From positions 62,001-126,000 of the forward strand of contig NZ_JAYMFF010000007.1 of the NCBI RefSeq assembly GCF_035989245.1: 64,000 nt of DNA. Reading direction: 5' to 3'. Below the pieces are notes generated by a model. The model was given only the letters and a program-made list of their open reading frames with translations. It made no database searches and was not told the origin of the DNA. The translations under genes were made by a program, and so were the position numbers. The stretch's first letter is position 1; the number at the start of each line of letters is the position of its first letter. Of this stretch, positions 1 to 8,778 are shown piece by piece. This stretch comes from Adlercreutzia wanghongyangiae. Lineage in GTDB: Bacteria > Actinomycetota > Coriobacteriia > Coriobacteriales > Eggerthellaceae.

Positions 1-5
1 TTGCC

Positions 6-374
6 ATGACCACTTCCCTCGCAGACAAGCTGGCGCCCTACGGCATCGATTACGTAGATGCCATGGACCGTTTCGGCGACAACGCCGAGCTGTACGAGCG
101 CTTGGCTCTGAAATACCTGGACGACAGCCATTTGGTGGGACTGCAGGCCGCCATCGAGGCCCACGATTTCTCCGACGGCTACAGCGAGGCCCACGCGCTG
201 AAGGGCGTGGCCGGCAACCTGTCGTTCAAAGACCTGTTCCGGACGGCCGCGCTGGTGTCCGACGCCCTGTACGCCGGCGAGTCCGATGCCGCCATCGATT
301 ACCTGCCCCAGGTGGAAGAGGCCCACAAGCTGGTTATCCAGGGCCTCGAGGCCTGGCAAAACGGCGAACTGTAG
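6..374 (+). CDS. Hpt (histidine phosphotransfer) domain protein
   Basis: This is a 122-residue, all-helical-looking protein with the Hpt signature HALKGVAGNL. His63 is the likely phospho-accepting residue, followed by the usual K-G two and three positions later. Hpt proteins relay phosphate between a hybrid histidine kinase and a response regulator in the cytoplasm. The length matches a stand-alone Hpt domain. The ATG at position 6 is the first visible start, but the frame is open to the window edge and no ribosome binding site can be seen, so the protein could begin earlier. No kinase or regulator is adjacent in the window, so the partners are unknown. The family call is firm and the pathway is not. 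Confidence 0.85.
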   Translation: MTTSLADKLAPYGIDYVDAMDRFGDNAELYERLALKYLDDSHLVGLQAAIEAHDFSDGYSEAHALKGVAGNLSFKDLFRTAALVSDALYAGESDAAIDYLPQVEEAHKLVIQGLEAWQNGEL

Positions 375-403
375 CCGCTCGGCAGCACCGTTACCCCGAA
401 CTG

Positions 404-432
404 AAAGCGACCGCCGCGGCGGTCGCTTTTTT
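404..432. terminator. Bidirectional Rho-independent terminator
   Basis: A perfect 9-bp stem, GCGACCGCC/GGCGGTCGC (407-415 and 418-426), is flanked by AAA on the left and six T on the right. It lies between the convergent Hpt gene and the flavin reductase-rubredoxin gene and could serve both strands. Confidence 0.85.
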
Positions 433-545
433 GTGCGGAAGAGAATCGATAGCGAGGCCGGGGCAGCAAGAGCGGCGCTCCCTTACCGGCATCAACCTGG
501 CGATGCGGCCCCGCCGCCGGCACCGCATCGCCAGGCATCGGACCG

Positions 546-1238
546 CTACAGCTCGATGCGCTCGAACATGTCGCGGGTGGCCCCGCAAATGGGACAGGTG
601 TAGCCCTCGGGTAGTCCCTCCGGGTAGCCCTCCTCGATGTAGCCGCACACCATGCAGCGCCAGGCGATGCGCTTGCCCGCCTCGGGAGCCCCCGAGGGCG
701 TCGCCGACACCCCGGCAGGGGCCGCCTCGTCGCCGCCGTTGTAGGTGGCGGCCTTCGGAGGCGTCTTGCCGCCCTTCACCGCATGGTAGTACGCGTAGGT
801 GAGCGGATCGCCCGTTTCCAGAACCTCGGCCTCTTCCACCGTGCCCACGAACAGATAGTGGCTGCCCACATCGATAGTCTCGGTCACGAACACCGAGAAC
901 CGCGCCAAGCCGTGCTCGGTCACATAGGGCACCTCCGAGCCGTCCAGAGCATGGTTGCAATCCGCGAACTTGTCCAGCTCGATGGAGGTGTGGAACCCGA
1001 AGGTGCCGATCAGCTCCATGGGAGCATCCTGGGCCAGCACGGTGGCGGCGAAACGGCCGGCATCCAGAATGGCCCGGGCCGTGGCATTTTCCTTATTCAG
1101 CGACACCGACAGCGTGGGCGGCTCGCTGGCCACCTGCACCAGCGTGTTCACCACGCAGCCGAATTTGGCATCACCGTCGCGCGCGGTGATGAGGTACAGC
1201 CCCGAGCTGAGCGAGCGGAAGGCCTTACGATCGATCAT
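546..1238 (-). CDS. Flavin reductase-rubredoxin fusion (high-molecular-weight rubredoxin type)
   Basis: This is a 230-residue cytoplasmic redox protein. Residues about 1-165 form a flavin reductase (FMN-binding split-barrel) domain, beginning MIDRKAFRSLSSGLYLITAR. After a Pro/Ala-rich linker, the last 40 residues are a rubredoxin with the CMVCGY and CPICGA iron ligand pairs. The architecture matches the high-molecular-weight rubredoxins of anaerobes, which pass electrons from NAD(P)H-reduced FMN to rubredoxin-dependent oxygen or peroxide reductases. The ATG at 1238 is chosen over a longer frame because an AGGAG site lies a few bases upstream and the domain starts there. The gene is divergent from the acyltransferase gene and ends at a shared terminator. 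Confidence 0.9.
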   Translation of the reverse strand: MIDRKAFRSLSSGLYLITARDGDAKFGCVVNTLVQVASEPPTLSVSLNKENATARAILDAGRFAATVLAQDAPMELIGTFGFHTSIELDKFADCNHALDGSEVPYVTEHGLARFSVFVTETIDVGSHYLFVGTVEEAEVLETGDPLTYAYYHAVKGGKTPPKAATYNGGDEAAPAGVSATPSGAPEAGKRIAWRCMVCGYIEEGYPEGLPEGYTCPICGATRDMFERIEL

Positions 1239-1443
1239 AATGCGTCTCCTTTCGGATAGGGGCAGCGCGTGCCGGAAAGCACGGCCGCAAAGCAGCGCGC
1301 CCTTGAAGCTCGCGCACGCGAAACCGGGCGACAACTTCTCAACAACCGAGCCTATCATGACCGTGGCCGTTATACTTTGTCCGTAGCTAATCCGTAGCCA
1401 ATCCGCATCCCGACACGAGAGACGCGGCGAAAGAGGAATCCCT

Positions 1444-2541
1444 GTGAGACAGTCCAACATCGAGCTTCTGCGCATCGCCAGCATGATCATGATCGCCCTG
1501 TTCCACTTCAGCGTGCACGGCCCCTGGCCCGAAGACGGGCCCTTGGCCTCCCAAATAGCCGTCGACATGCTCAGCTTCGGGGGGAAGCTGGGCGTGAACT
1601 GCTTCGTGATGATCACGGGGTACTTCATGGTGCGCCGGCCGCTGAAGGTAACGTCGCTTCTGCGCATTGTGTTCGAAACGTGGTTCTACTCGTTTGTCAT
1701 CCTGGGCATCTTCCTGCTGGCGCAGCCCGAATTGGTAACTCAGGCCAAGCTGGAGAAAGCGCTGCTGCCCGTGATGTCGGGCGAATACTGGTTCATCACC
1801 TGCTATCTGGCGATGATGGTGATAAGCCCGTTTTTGAACTTGCTGTACCAGCACCTGAGCGGCACCGGCAAGAGTCGCCTTATGGCCGCAGGATTCGTGG
1901 CGCTGTCGCTTATTCCCACCGTGTGCACCTTCAACCCCATTGGATCCGACCTGGTGTGGTTCTTCTACCTGTACCTGTTGGGCGGCTGGCTGCGCGAGCA
2001 GGCCGACGGCCACGCGAAAGCGGGGTTTTGCGTCCTCGACCCCACGCGGTTCACGAAGAAGATGGGCGGCTGGGCCATTGCGGGCGGCGTCGCCTTTGTG
2101 TGGGCCAGCATGGCCGTTATCGGCTGGGCCCAGCAGACGAGCGGCTTCGACCGCATCCTGCCCGACTACTTCATCTGGCAGTACATGGTGCCCACCTTCG
2201 TGGCTTCGGTCGGCACGTTCCGAGCCTTCCAGAAGCTGGACATCGGATGCGTGCCCTGGATCAACACAGCGGCGGCTTCGGCACTGGGCGTGTACCTCAT
2301 TCACGACAACCCCATCATGCGCGCGTGGCTGTGGCCGCACTTCGCCGCCGTATACGCCGCGGGCCCCCTTGCCATCCTAGCGGCGGGCATCGGCATCGCC
2401 GTAGCCGCGTACATCGTCGGCGCCCTCGTCGACACCGCACGCCGCACCTGGCTGGAAACCCCGCTGTTCGCATGGATGGGCCGCCGCTTCTCCCCCGCCT
2501 TCGCCAAAGCCGACACCTGGCTGTCAACCATCGGCAAATAG
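1444..2541 (+). CDS. Acyltransferase 3 family membrane protein
   Basis: This is a 365-residue polytopic membrane protein with about ten hydrophobic segments. The N-terminal pattern NIELLRIASMIMIALFHF is typical of acyltransferase family 3 (OafA/WecH-like), whose members O-acetylate cell-surface sugars using cytoplasmic acyl donors. The GTG start at 1444 is preceded by a GAGGAAT ribosome site. The gene lies just upstream of the choline kinase/cytidylyltransferase gene, so a role in modifying the same surface polymer is plausible but only inferred. The acceptor is unknown. The 1239-1443 gap upstream holds a possible -10 box TATACT (1371-1376) without a convincing -35. Confidence 0.82.
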   Translation: MRQSNIELLRIASMIMIALFHFSVHGPWPEDGPLASQIAVDMLSFGGKLGVNCFVMITGYFMVRRPLKVTSLLRIVFETWFYSFVILGIFLLAQPELVTQAKLEKALLPVMSGEYWFITCYLAMMVISPFLNLLYQHLSGTGKSRLMAAGFVALSLIPTVCTFNPIGSDLVWFFYLYLLGGWLREQADGHAKAGFCVLDPTRFTKKMGGWAIAGGVAFVWASMAVIGWAQQTSGFDRILPDYFIWQYMVPTFVASVGTFRAFQKLDIGCVPWINTAAASALGVYLIHDNPIMRAWLWPHFAAVYAAGPLAILAAGIGIAVAAYIVGALVDTARRTWLETPLFAWMGRRFSPAFAKADTWLSTIGK

Positions 2542-2570
2542 CAAAACGGTCCGCCGTATAGCACCACTCG

Positions 2571-2676
2571 TATGCTAATTTGTTCATTTCTCTAATACAT
2601 ATTGAAATATTGAACATTTTACTTCAGAATGATTCCAGAAGAAGAGGCTCTGAACCATCAAAGGAATCACGACATT
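2571..2676 (+). promoter_or_regulatory. AT-rich leader of the lic genes with inverted and direct repeats
   Basis: This stretch is strikingly AT-rich against its surroundings. It contains an interrupted inverted repeat GTTCA (2582-2586)/TGAAC (2611-2615) and two ATTGAA copies 8 bp apart (2601-2606 and 2609-2614). A TTGTTC near 2580 could act as a -35 box, with no clear -10. It is a candidate promoter-operator for the downstream protein, which carries its own winged-helix domain. This is inference from position and symmetry. Confidence 0.4.
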
Positions 2677-4458
2677 ATGGATCTTACAAGAAGCGAGTTC
2701 TTGGTTTTGCGGGAGATCACCCTGCATCCGGGCTGTGCTCAGCGAAAAATCGTTAACGCAACAGGGCTTTCACTGGGAAGCGTGAACGCTGCTAAAAAGT
2801 CTCTTGTTGCAGCGGGGCTCATTCGCAATGGCGAGCCGACCGCCGAAGCCGCGAGCGCGCTTGCTCCCTACAAAGTAGACAACGCCATCATCCTGGCCGC
2901 AGGGCTCTCATCTCGTTTCGCCCCCATTTCCTATGAAAAGCCCAAGGGACTCCTGAAGGTGCGCGGCGAGGTGCTCATCGAGCGTCAGATCGAGCAGCTG
3001 CTAGCTGCGGGCATCACCGATATTATCGTAGTCGTGGGGTACAAGAAGGAGTACTTCTTTTACCTGGAAGACAAATTCGGGGTGTCCATCGTGGTGAACC
3101 CCGACTACGCTTCACGAAACAACAGCTCATCCATCAAGCGGGTGGAAGACCGCCTGGGTAACACTTATATCTGCTCGTCGGATGACTACTTCACCGAGAA
3201 TCCCTTCGAGCCCTACGTGTGGAAGGCCTACTACGCCGTGGAATACGCCGAGGGACCCACAGCCGAATGGTGCGTCAGCACAGGCGCCCACGACCGCATC
3301 ACCTCCGTAACCATCGGAGGGTCAGACGCCTGGTACATGATCGGCCACGTCTATTTCGATCGCGCCTTCTCGAATGCCTACGTCCCGCTGTTGGACGCCG
3401 TCTACGACAACCCCGCCACCGTCGACAAACTGTGGGAGCACATCTATCTCGACCACATCAAGGAACTGGACATGACGGCGCGACGCTACCCTGCCGGTAC
3501 CATCTTCGAGTTCGACAGCCTGGACGAGGTGCGTGAGTTCGATCCCCTTTTCTTGGAAAACCTCGATTCGGAGGTATTCGACAACATCGTGGAAGTGCTC
3601 GGCTGCAGCAAAAACGAGATCCACGATGTGTACCCCCTGAAGCAAGGCCTCACCAACCTCTCCTGCCACTTCGCCACCCAAAATGGCGAATACGTGTACC
3701 GCCATCCGGGCATCGGCACCGAGTCGATGATCGATCGAACAAGCGAGACTGCCGCTCAGAAAATCGCCCACGACCTTGGCATAGACGATACCTTCATCTA
3801 TGAAGACGAACGAGGATGGAAAATCTCCCGGTTTATTCCCGAGGCGCGCAACCTCGATCCGCGCAACGACGCCGAAGTGGCTCGCGCCATGCGCATCGCC
3901 CGTAGAATTCACGAATCGGACGCCACCGTGGACAACACCTTCGATTTCTACACCGAAAGCAAACGCTACGAGCGGCTGCTGCAAGAGCATGGCCCCATCG
4001 ACGTCCCCGGATATCACGAAATGGCCGACATGGCCCGACGCGTCAAAGAATATGCCGACGCCGACGGAGCACCCATATGCCTCACCCACAATGACTTTTT
4101 CTACCTGAACTTTCTCATTGACGGCAGCGACCACCTCTACCTCATTGATTGGGAGTATTCGGGCATGGCCGATTACGCCAGCGACTTCGGCACCTACGTG
4201 GTGTGCTGCGAATGCAACGAGCAGGAGGCGCTACGTGCCCTGGAGCACTATTTCGACCGCAAGCCCACTTTTGAAGAGGTGCGCCATAACTTCGCCTATG
4301 TGGCCTTGGCAGGGTGGTGCTGGTATGTCTGGAGCCTCGTAAAAGAAGCCGAGGGCGACTTCGTCGGCGAGTGGCTCTACCTCTATTACAACTATGCGAA
4401 GAGGTACTTGAAGAAAGTGTTGCACTGGTACGACGAATCGTTCTACACGGAAGGATAG
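2677..4458 (+). CDS. Winged helix-choline-phosphate cytidylyltransferase-choline kinase fusion
   Basis: This 593-residue protein has three parts. Residues about 1-62 form a winged-helix DNA-binding domain (SEFLVLREITLHPGCAQRK onward). Residues about 68-290 form a nucleotidyltransferase with the motif ILAAGLSSRF, LicC-like, making CDP-choline from phosphocholine. Residues about 310-590 form an aminoglycoside/choline kinase domain, LicA-like, with the catalytic THNDFFYLN (about 470-478) and the metal-binding LIDWEYSG (about 489-496). One protein could thus turn imported choline into CDP-choline and perhaps sense or regulate its own operon. The ATG at 2677 is preferred over one at 2629 because AAGGA lies 11 bp upstream and only this start begins at the domain edge. 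The gene is followed 3 bp later by a choline permease gene. Choline as substrate is inferred from the neighbouring licB-like and licD genes. Confidence 0.88.
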   Translation: MDLTRSEFLVLREITLHPGCAQRKIVNATGLSLGSVNAAKKSLVAAGLIRNGEPTAEAASALAPYKVDNAIILAAGLSSRFAPISYEKPKGLLKVRGEVLIERQIEQLLAAGITDIIVVVGYKKEYFFYLEDKFGVSIVVNPDYASRNNSSSIKRVEDRLGNTYICSSDDYFTENPFEPYVWKAYYAVEYAEGPTAEWCVSTGAHDRITSVTIGGSDAWYMIGHVYFDRAFSNAYVPLLDAVYDNPATVDKLWEHIYLDHIKELDMTARRYPAGTIFEFDSLDEVREFDPLFLENLDSEVFDNIVEVLGCSKNEIHDVYPLKQGLTNLSCHFATQNGEYVYRHPGIGTESMIDRTSETAAQKIAHDLGIDDTFIYEDERGWKISRFIPEARNLDPRNDAEVARAMRIARRIHESDATVDNTFDFYTESKRYERLLQEHGPIDVPGYHEMADMARRVKEYADADGAPICLTHNDFFYLNFLIDGSDHLYLIDWEYSGMADYASDFGTYVVCCECNEQEALRALEHYFDRKPTFEEVRHNFAYVALAGWCWYVWSLVKEAEGDFVGEWLYLYYNYAKRYLKKVLHWYDESFYTEG

Positions 4459-4461
4459 GTT

Positions 4462-5406
4462 ATGAAGTACGGACTTTTGAGCGGCTGCCTGTGGGGCCTT
4501 GACACGGTGATCCTGGGTATTGCTCTGACCATGGTTCCCTTCATCGGAACTATTGAGGCCATCACCCTGGGCGCGATCGTCAGCTCTGCCCTGCACGATG
4601 TGTTCTGTGCGCTGTGGTTGCTCCTATACATGGGCGTGCGGGGACGCCTGGGCGATACGCTAGCGGCCCTGAAAACACGGAGCGGCAAGGTGGTCATGCT
4701 GGGAGCCCTGTTGGGCGGCCCCTTGGGCATGACGGGCTATGTGATCGCCATCAACAACATTGGCGCGGGCTACACAGCCATCATCTCGTCATTCTACCCC
4801 GCCTTCGGCACGTTGATGGCCGTGCTGCTGCTGAAGGAAAAGATCACCCCGGGACGCCTGGTAGCCCTATTCGTCGCCCTGGGAGGCATTATCGCCATGG
4901 GATACCTCTCTGCCGACACCAGCGTGCCGGGCGACCCCCTCATCGGTCTGACGGCCGCCATTGTCACCGTCGTGGGCTGGGGGTCGGAGGCGGTACTGTG
5001 CGCCTGGGGCATGCGCGACGATGCCGTGGATAACGAGACGGCGCTGCAGATTCGCGAGACCACCTCGGCGCTCGTCTACCTCTTCATCGTGTTGCCCATC
5101 TTCGGCGCCTGGGCCTTTACCTGGAACGCGCTTCCCAATATCGGTGTGGGCGTTGTGGCTCTGGCAGCCCTCGCTGGCACGTGCTCGTACCTGTTCTACT
5201 ACAAGGGCATCGCCACTATCGGTGCCGCCAAGGGCATGGCGCTGAACATTTCCTACTCGGCCTGGGCCGTGCTGTTCGGCCTCATCTTGCTGGGCACCAT
5301 TCCCGGCCCTGTGGAAATCATCTGCTGCGTTGCCATCCTCGCCGGCACCATCCTGGCCGCCTGCGACTGGAAGGAACTGTTCAGCCGGAAGAAGCTGGAG
5401 GTATAG
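4462..5406 (+). CDS. licB: LicB-like choline permease (DMT/EamA superfamily)
   Basis: This is a 314-residue membrane protein with about ten hydrophobic helices in two EamA-type halves, the fold of drug/metabolite transporters that includes LicB, the choline importer of phosphocholine-decorating bacteria. The start codon lies 3 bp after the stop of the kinase/cytidylyltransferase fusion, and the ribosome site GAAGGATAGG overlaps that stop, so the two genes are almost certainly translated from one message. The pairing of a choline kinase with a DMT permease is the standard lic arrangement, which supports choline uptake. The gene ends before a long hairpin terminator. Transport of a related amino alcohol cannot be excluded. 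Confidence 0.85.
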   Translation: MKYGLLSGCLWGLDTVILGIALTMVPFIGTIEAITLGAIVSSALHDVFCALWLLLYMGVRGRLGDTLAALKTRSGKVVMLGALLGGPLGMTGYVIAINNIGAGYTAIISSFYPAFGTLMAVLLLKEKITPGRLVALFVALGGIIAMGYLSADTSVPGDPLIGLTAAIVTVVGWGSEAVLCAWGMRDDAVDNETALQIRETTSALVYLFIVLPIFGAWAFTWNALPNIGVGVVALAALAGTCSYLFYYKGIATIGAAKGMALNISYSAWAVLFGLILLGTIPGPVEIICCVAILAGTILAACDWKELFSRKKLEV

Positions 5407-5434
5407 GCTGCCGCACAACCAACCGACCCCGGAA

Positions 5435-5470
5435 AGAAGGGGGCGCAGGCTATAGCCTGCGCCCCCTTCT
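5435..5470. terminator. Long hairpin between convergent genes
   Basis: A perfect 16-bp stem (5435-5450 with 5455-5470) has a TATA loop. There is no strong T run on either side. It lies between convergent licB and the choline-binding protein gene and probably terminates both. Confidence 0.75.
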
Positions 5471-5492
5471 GAGCTTTCAGACCAGACTGGTA

Positions 5493-6491
5493 CTAGTGGA
5501 AGCAATTAGAGCAAGCACGCTTCTTGCCCGCGCCATTTGCGTCAGACACCGTGCCCGATTTAATATTCTTGGAACGCGCCAGAGAGGGGCAATCGCTCGT
5601 TGAGTGATAAACATCTCCCCCGGCAACCCAGAATACGGTAGCGTTGTTGGAGGAATTGCCGGCAGAGTAATTGGGAATCCACTTGCCATCAGACCCCACA
5701 TAGTATTTGCCAACCCAGGCATTGGTAACCATCGCGCCCGAGCCGTTCACGTAGTAGTTGCCCACCCAACGACTGGAAGACATAGCCCCCGAGTTGTTCA
5801 GGTGATACCACGTACCGTTAATCTCCCGCCAGCCCGTAAGCATAGCGCCAGATTCATTCAGGTAATACCACTTTCCGCCGACCTTCTTCCAGCCAGTAGC
5901 CATATCGCCGGCCCCATTCAGGTAATACCACGAGCCGCCGACCTTCTGCCAGCCGGTCAGCATGGCGCCGGAGCCGTTGAGACGATACCACTTGCCGCCA
6001 ATCTGCTGCCACCCCTTCAGCATAACCCCGTTCTCGGGGCTGAGGTAATACCACTTTCCGCCGACTTTCTGCCAGCCAGTGGCCAGAGCGCCCGAAGGCT
6101 TGAAGTAGAACCAGTCGCCGTTTTCCTTATACCAGCCGGTGACCATCCAACCAGACTTGTCGAAATAGTACACTGCATAGGTGCCGTCAGTCTCAATGAC
6201 GGCAGGTCCCACGGCATAGGTGCCATCCTCATACTCGAACCACCACTTGCCATTAGAGGAGCGCATCCAATAGCCCAGCTGGAAATCGTAGTCAAAGTCG
6301 TCTTCGTTGTCTAACGCCACGACTCCGCCTCCGTCAACGGCACTTGGAGCCGCGTAAACCTCGTCAGCAAATGCCGAGAACGGCGCCGCAAGCACAAGTG
6401 CGAGAGCGGCCGTCAGAACAGCACACCAAACGCCCAGCTTCACCTCCTTTCCCTGTAAAAGCATCGTCTTCCCTGATGACATATCAGCCAT
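5493..6491 (-). CDS. Choline-binding repeat protein with C-terminal Cys/His domain
   Basis: This is a secreted protein of about 332 residues. A signal peptide with the hydrophobic core VWCAVLTAALALVLAA ends near AFADEV. It is followed by two degenerate and about six canonical 20-residue repeats of the GWQKVGGKWYYL type, then the WVGNYYVNGSGAM cap found in most other repeat proteins here. Unusually, a further C-terminal domain follows, with VYHSTSDCPSL and a final CSNCFH, a His/Cys arrangement like small Ada-type metal-binding modules. No enzyme domain is visible. The start is uncertain: ATG 6491 has the best spacing from the GAGGAG site at 6502-6507, and ATG 6497 and GTG 6500 are alternatives. 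The repeats are expected to bind choline on teichoic acid, given the lic genes nearby. Confidence 0.85.
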   Translation of the reverse strand: MADMSSGKTMLLQGKEVKLGVWCAVLTAALALVLAAPFSAFADEVYAAPSAVDGGGVVALDNEDDFDYDFQLGYWMRSSNGKWWFEYEDGTYAVGPAVIETDGTYAVYYFDKSGWMVTGWYKENGDWFYFKPSGALATGWQKVGGKWYYLSPENGVMLKGWQQIGGKWYRLNGSGAMLTGWQKVGGSWYYLNGAGDMATGWKKVGGKWYYLNESGAMLTGWREINGTWYHLNNSGAMSSSRWVGNYYVNGSGAMVTNAWVGKYYVGSDGKWIPNYSAGNSSNNATVFWVAGGDVYHSTSDCPSLARSKNIKSGTVSDANGAGKKRACSNCFH

Positions 6492-6623
6492 AATCATCAC
6501 TCTCCTCGTTCACATGTTCTTGTCTTCGGAACATTGGCTGATCGGACTCCATCAGATTAGCACATATTTACCTTTTCGATCATCTTTCAGAACGGGACAG
6601 ACAACCTCCTTTGTCCAACAACA

Positions 6624-6655
6624 AGAAGGGGCGACCAAGCGAGGTCGCCCCTTCT
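6624..6655 (-). terminator. Terminator of the GH25 gene
   Basis: A perfect 13-bp stem (6624-6636 with 6643-6655) has a 6-base loop, followed on the minus strand by a T-rich TTGTTGTT stretch. It lies just downstream of the muramidase gene. Confidence 0.8.
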
Positions 6656-6680
6656 CACATTGCATGCATGCACGCACGGC

Positions 6681-8579
6681 TTACCGTGTTTTATCCCACA
6701 GACCAGAACTGTTTACGTGATATTTACCAATCCAGGTATTAGTGGCCATCGCACCCGAGCTCGTAAGATAGTAGTTACCTACCCAGCAGTTGGCCGACAT
6801 GGCACCCGAGCTCTTCAGGTGATACCACACACCGCCCACCTTCTGCCAGCCGGTGGCCATGGCACCCGAGCTCTTCAAGTAGTACCATTTGCCGCCCACC
6901 TTCTGCCAACCGGTGGCCATGGCACCCGACGACTTGAGGTAGTACCAGGTACCCTTAATCTTCTGCCAGCCGGTCGCCATGGCTCCTGAACTCTTCAGGT
7001 AATACCAGGTGCCGCCCACCTTTTGCCAGCCGGTCTGCATCACACCGTTCGATGCCATGTAGTACCACGTGCCCTTGACCTTCTGCCAGCCGGTCTTATT
7101 GTTGCCGGCGCCATCTCGCAGATACCACTTACCGCCACTTTTAACCCAAGTGGCGCCCGAGGCGCTCGAGCCATCGCCCAGCAGTTCTCCGGAACTCGCA
7201 AAAACGTACACCTTGCCGTTGATCGTCTGCGTACCCGTTACCATAGCCCCAGACGAGGGATTCAAGTAATAACGCTTGCCGTCAATGGTTTGCCAGCCAG
7301 TCTGCATCACGCCGACCGTGTTCATGTAATACCACACGCCGCCGACCTTTTGCCAGCCCGTCTTCATAGCCCCGTCGTTAGGGCCGCCGAAATAGTACCA
7401 GGCCTCCCCAAGCTTCAGCCATCCAGTCTGCATCGAACCGTCAGCATTGAGGTAATACTGCTTGTCTTTCACACGTTGCCAGCCGACCAAATTGCGATCT
7501 GCGGAATCCTTGAGGTACCACGTATTTCCGACCTGCTCCCACGTCACCTCTCCAGGTGTTGTCGCCTGGAAGTCAACGTAAGAGAAGTTCACGTCGCAGT
7601 ACTTGCGCGGCGTGCCGTTGACCAAGCCGATGCTCGTAAACTGCCACATGTCGGTGTTGCTCACTCCGCAGCTCGACGAACCCCAGGAATAGCGTGCCAC
7701 CCACCGCGACCAGCCGGCTCGTTGCATGTTCTCGGCCGAGAAAACGGGGTCAGTCAGAACGTTGTTGAACCAATCTTGATTTGCGTAAATGCCCACGCGA
7801 TAGCCCTGTGCCTGCAATCCATCGCAATAGGCCTTGGCGATCTTGCCGAGAAGCTCGCTGCCCAACGAACGCTGGGATTTGTCTTCCATATCGTAGTAAA
7901 TCGGAAGCTCCAGATCGGACGGCTTGATGCCAGCAGCATTCAGCTGGCGAAGCGTATGATTTACCTCATTCTCAACCGATTTACCTTCACCGGTCAGTTT
8001 CTGAGCACGCGCGTAGAGATAGACGCCCACCTTGATGCCCTGCTGCTTCGCTGCTTGAATGTTCTTCACGAACCAAGGGTCATCGAAGCTCGGACCGTCG
8101 CCGCAGCGTATGACCGCGAAGGTGATGCCATCCGACTTCACTTTCGCCCAATCGATGGCACTGTACTTCCCGTTCTTCTCGTTGTTGTAGTAGGAAACAT
8201 CAATGCCCACTTCTTTCACACCAGGCACCGTAATGGTGGTGCCAGCCTCCATGGGCGTCTTCCGATAGGTGTATTTTCCCACACCGTCGCTTTTCGACCA
8301 CGTGGAACGATACGAGCTATCGACATCGTCGAAAGCCCCCATGAGCGCAACGCCCTGATCCTCATAGGCCTCCAGAAGAACATTGTCCGGAACGCCGTCG
8401 AAGTAGCGCCAACTTTCGGCAGCATCACCCACTCCCATATCGGAGACAGGAGGAAGCGTACCTTCATCGCCATTCAATTCATCGCCGACGGCAAAAGCCG
8501 CCGAGGGAACCAACGATCCGGCAAGTATTGCAGAGAGAAGGACGGTTGCGGCCCGGCTGCTAGTTTTCCGCATAGACAT
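6681..8579 (-). CDS. Choline-binding GH25 muramidase (lysozyme)
   Basis: This is a 632-residue secreted wall hydrolase. The signal peptide is residues 1-30. A GH25 (Chalaropsis-type lysozyme) domain spans about 120-330, with GIDVS (Asp127) at strand 1 and YYDMED (Asp230, Glu232) at the catalytic site. About eleven 20-residue repeats in two blocks follow, split near residue 490 by a short Ser/Gly linker, and then the WVGNYY...WDKTR cap. GH25 enzymes cut the MurNAc-GlcNAc bond of peptidoglycan. The repeats should tether the enzyme to choline on the wall, as in pneumococcal and phage lysozymes of this family. ATG 8579 sits 6 bp after GGAGG. The gene is divergent from the L,D-transpeptidase gene, with the promoters in the 8580-8778 gap. 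Confidence 0.95.
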   Translation of the reverse strand: MSMRKTSSRAATVLLSAILAGSLVPSAAFAVGDELNGDEGTLPPVSDMGVGDAAESWRYFDGVPDNVLLEAYEDQGVALMGAFDDVDSSYRSTWSKSDGVGKYTYRKTPMEAGTTITVPGVKEVGIDVSYYNNEKNGKYSAIDWAKVKSDGITFAVIRCGDGPSFDDPWFVKNIQAAKQQGIKVGVYLYARAQKLTGEGKSVENEVNHTLRQLNAAGIKPSDLELPIYYDMEDKSQRSLGSELLGKIAKAYCDGLQAQGYRVGIYANQDWFNNVLTDPVFSAENMQRAGWSRWVARYSWGSSSCGVSNTDMWQFTSIGLVNGTPRKYCDVNFSYVDFQATTPGEVTWEQVGNTWYLKDSADRNLVGWQRVKDKQYYLNADGSMQTGWLKLGEAWYYFGGPNDGAMKTGWQKVGGVWYYMNTVGVMQTGWQTIDGKRYYLNPSSGAMVTGTQTINGKVYVFASSGELLGDGSSASGATWVKSGGKWYLRDGAGNNKTGWQKVKGTWYYMASNGVMQTGWQKVGGTWYYLKSSGAMATGWQKIKGTWYYLKSSGAMATGWQKVGGKWYYLKSSGAMATGWQKVGGVWYHLKSSGAMSANCWVGNYYLTSSGAMATNTWIGKYHVNSSGLWDKTR

Positions 8580-8778
8580 CAATCACCTCCTCGACCATGA
8601 GCACGTACCCCATTGGCAATGAGGGCAGTCGAGCGAGGCCGTGCTACATTTGTCGATCATTTCAGCCTTAGTTTGCGCGCCTATGATAACATCTTACAAA
8701 AGGGTTACAAACCGATAATTTGCCCAAGTCCACAAGGGAATCAATCTTATCGGCAGGGTGTCAGAAAGAAGGAGAATT

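Noticed and set aside
7023..8600. Long plus-strand open frame (525 codons) opposite the GH25 gene
   Set aside because: It is a shadow frame caused by high GC and repeat coding on the minus strand. It has no ribosome site or recognisable domain, and the minus-strand gene has a full enzyme. The same holds for the long antisense frames at 15300-16532, 17828-19393, 20459-21742 and 55540-57096.
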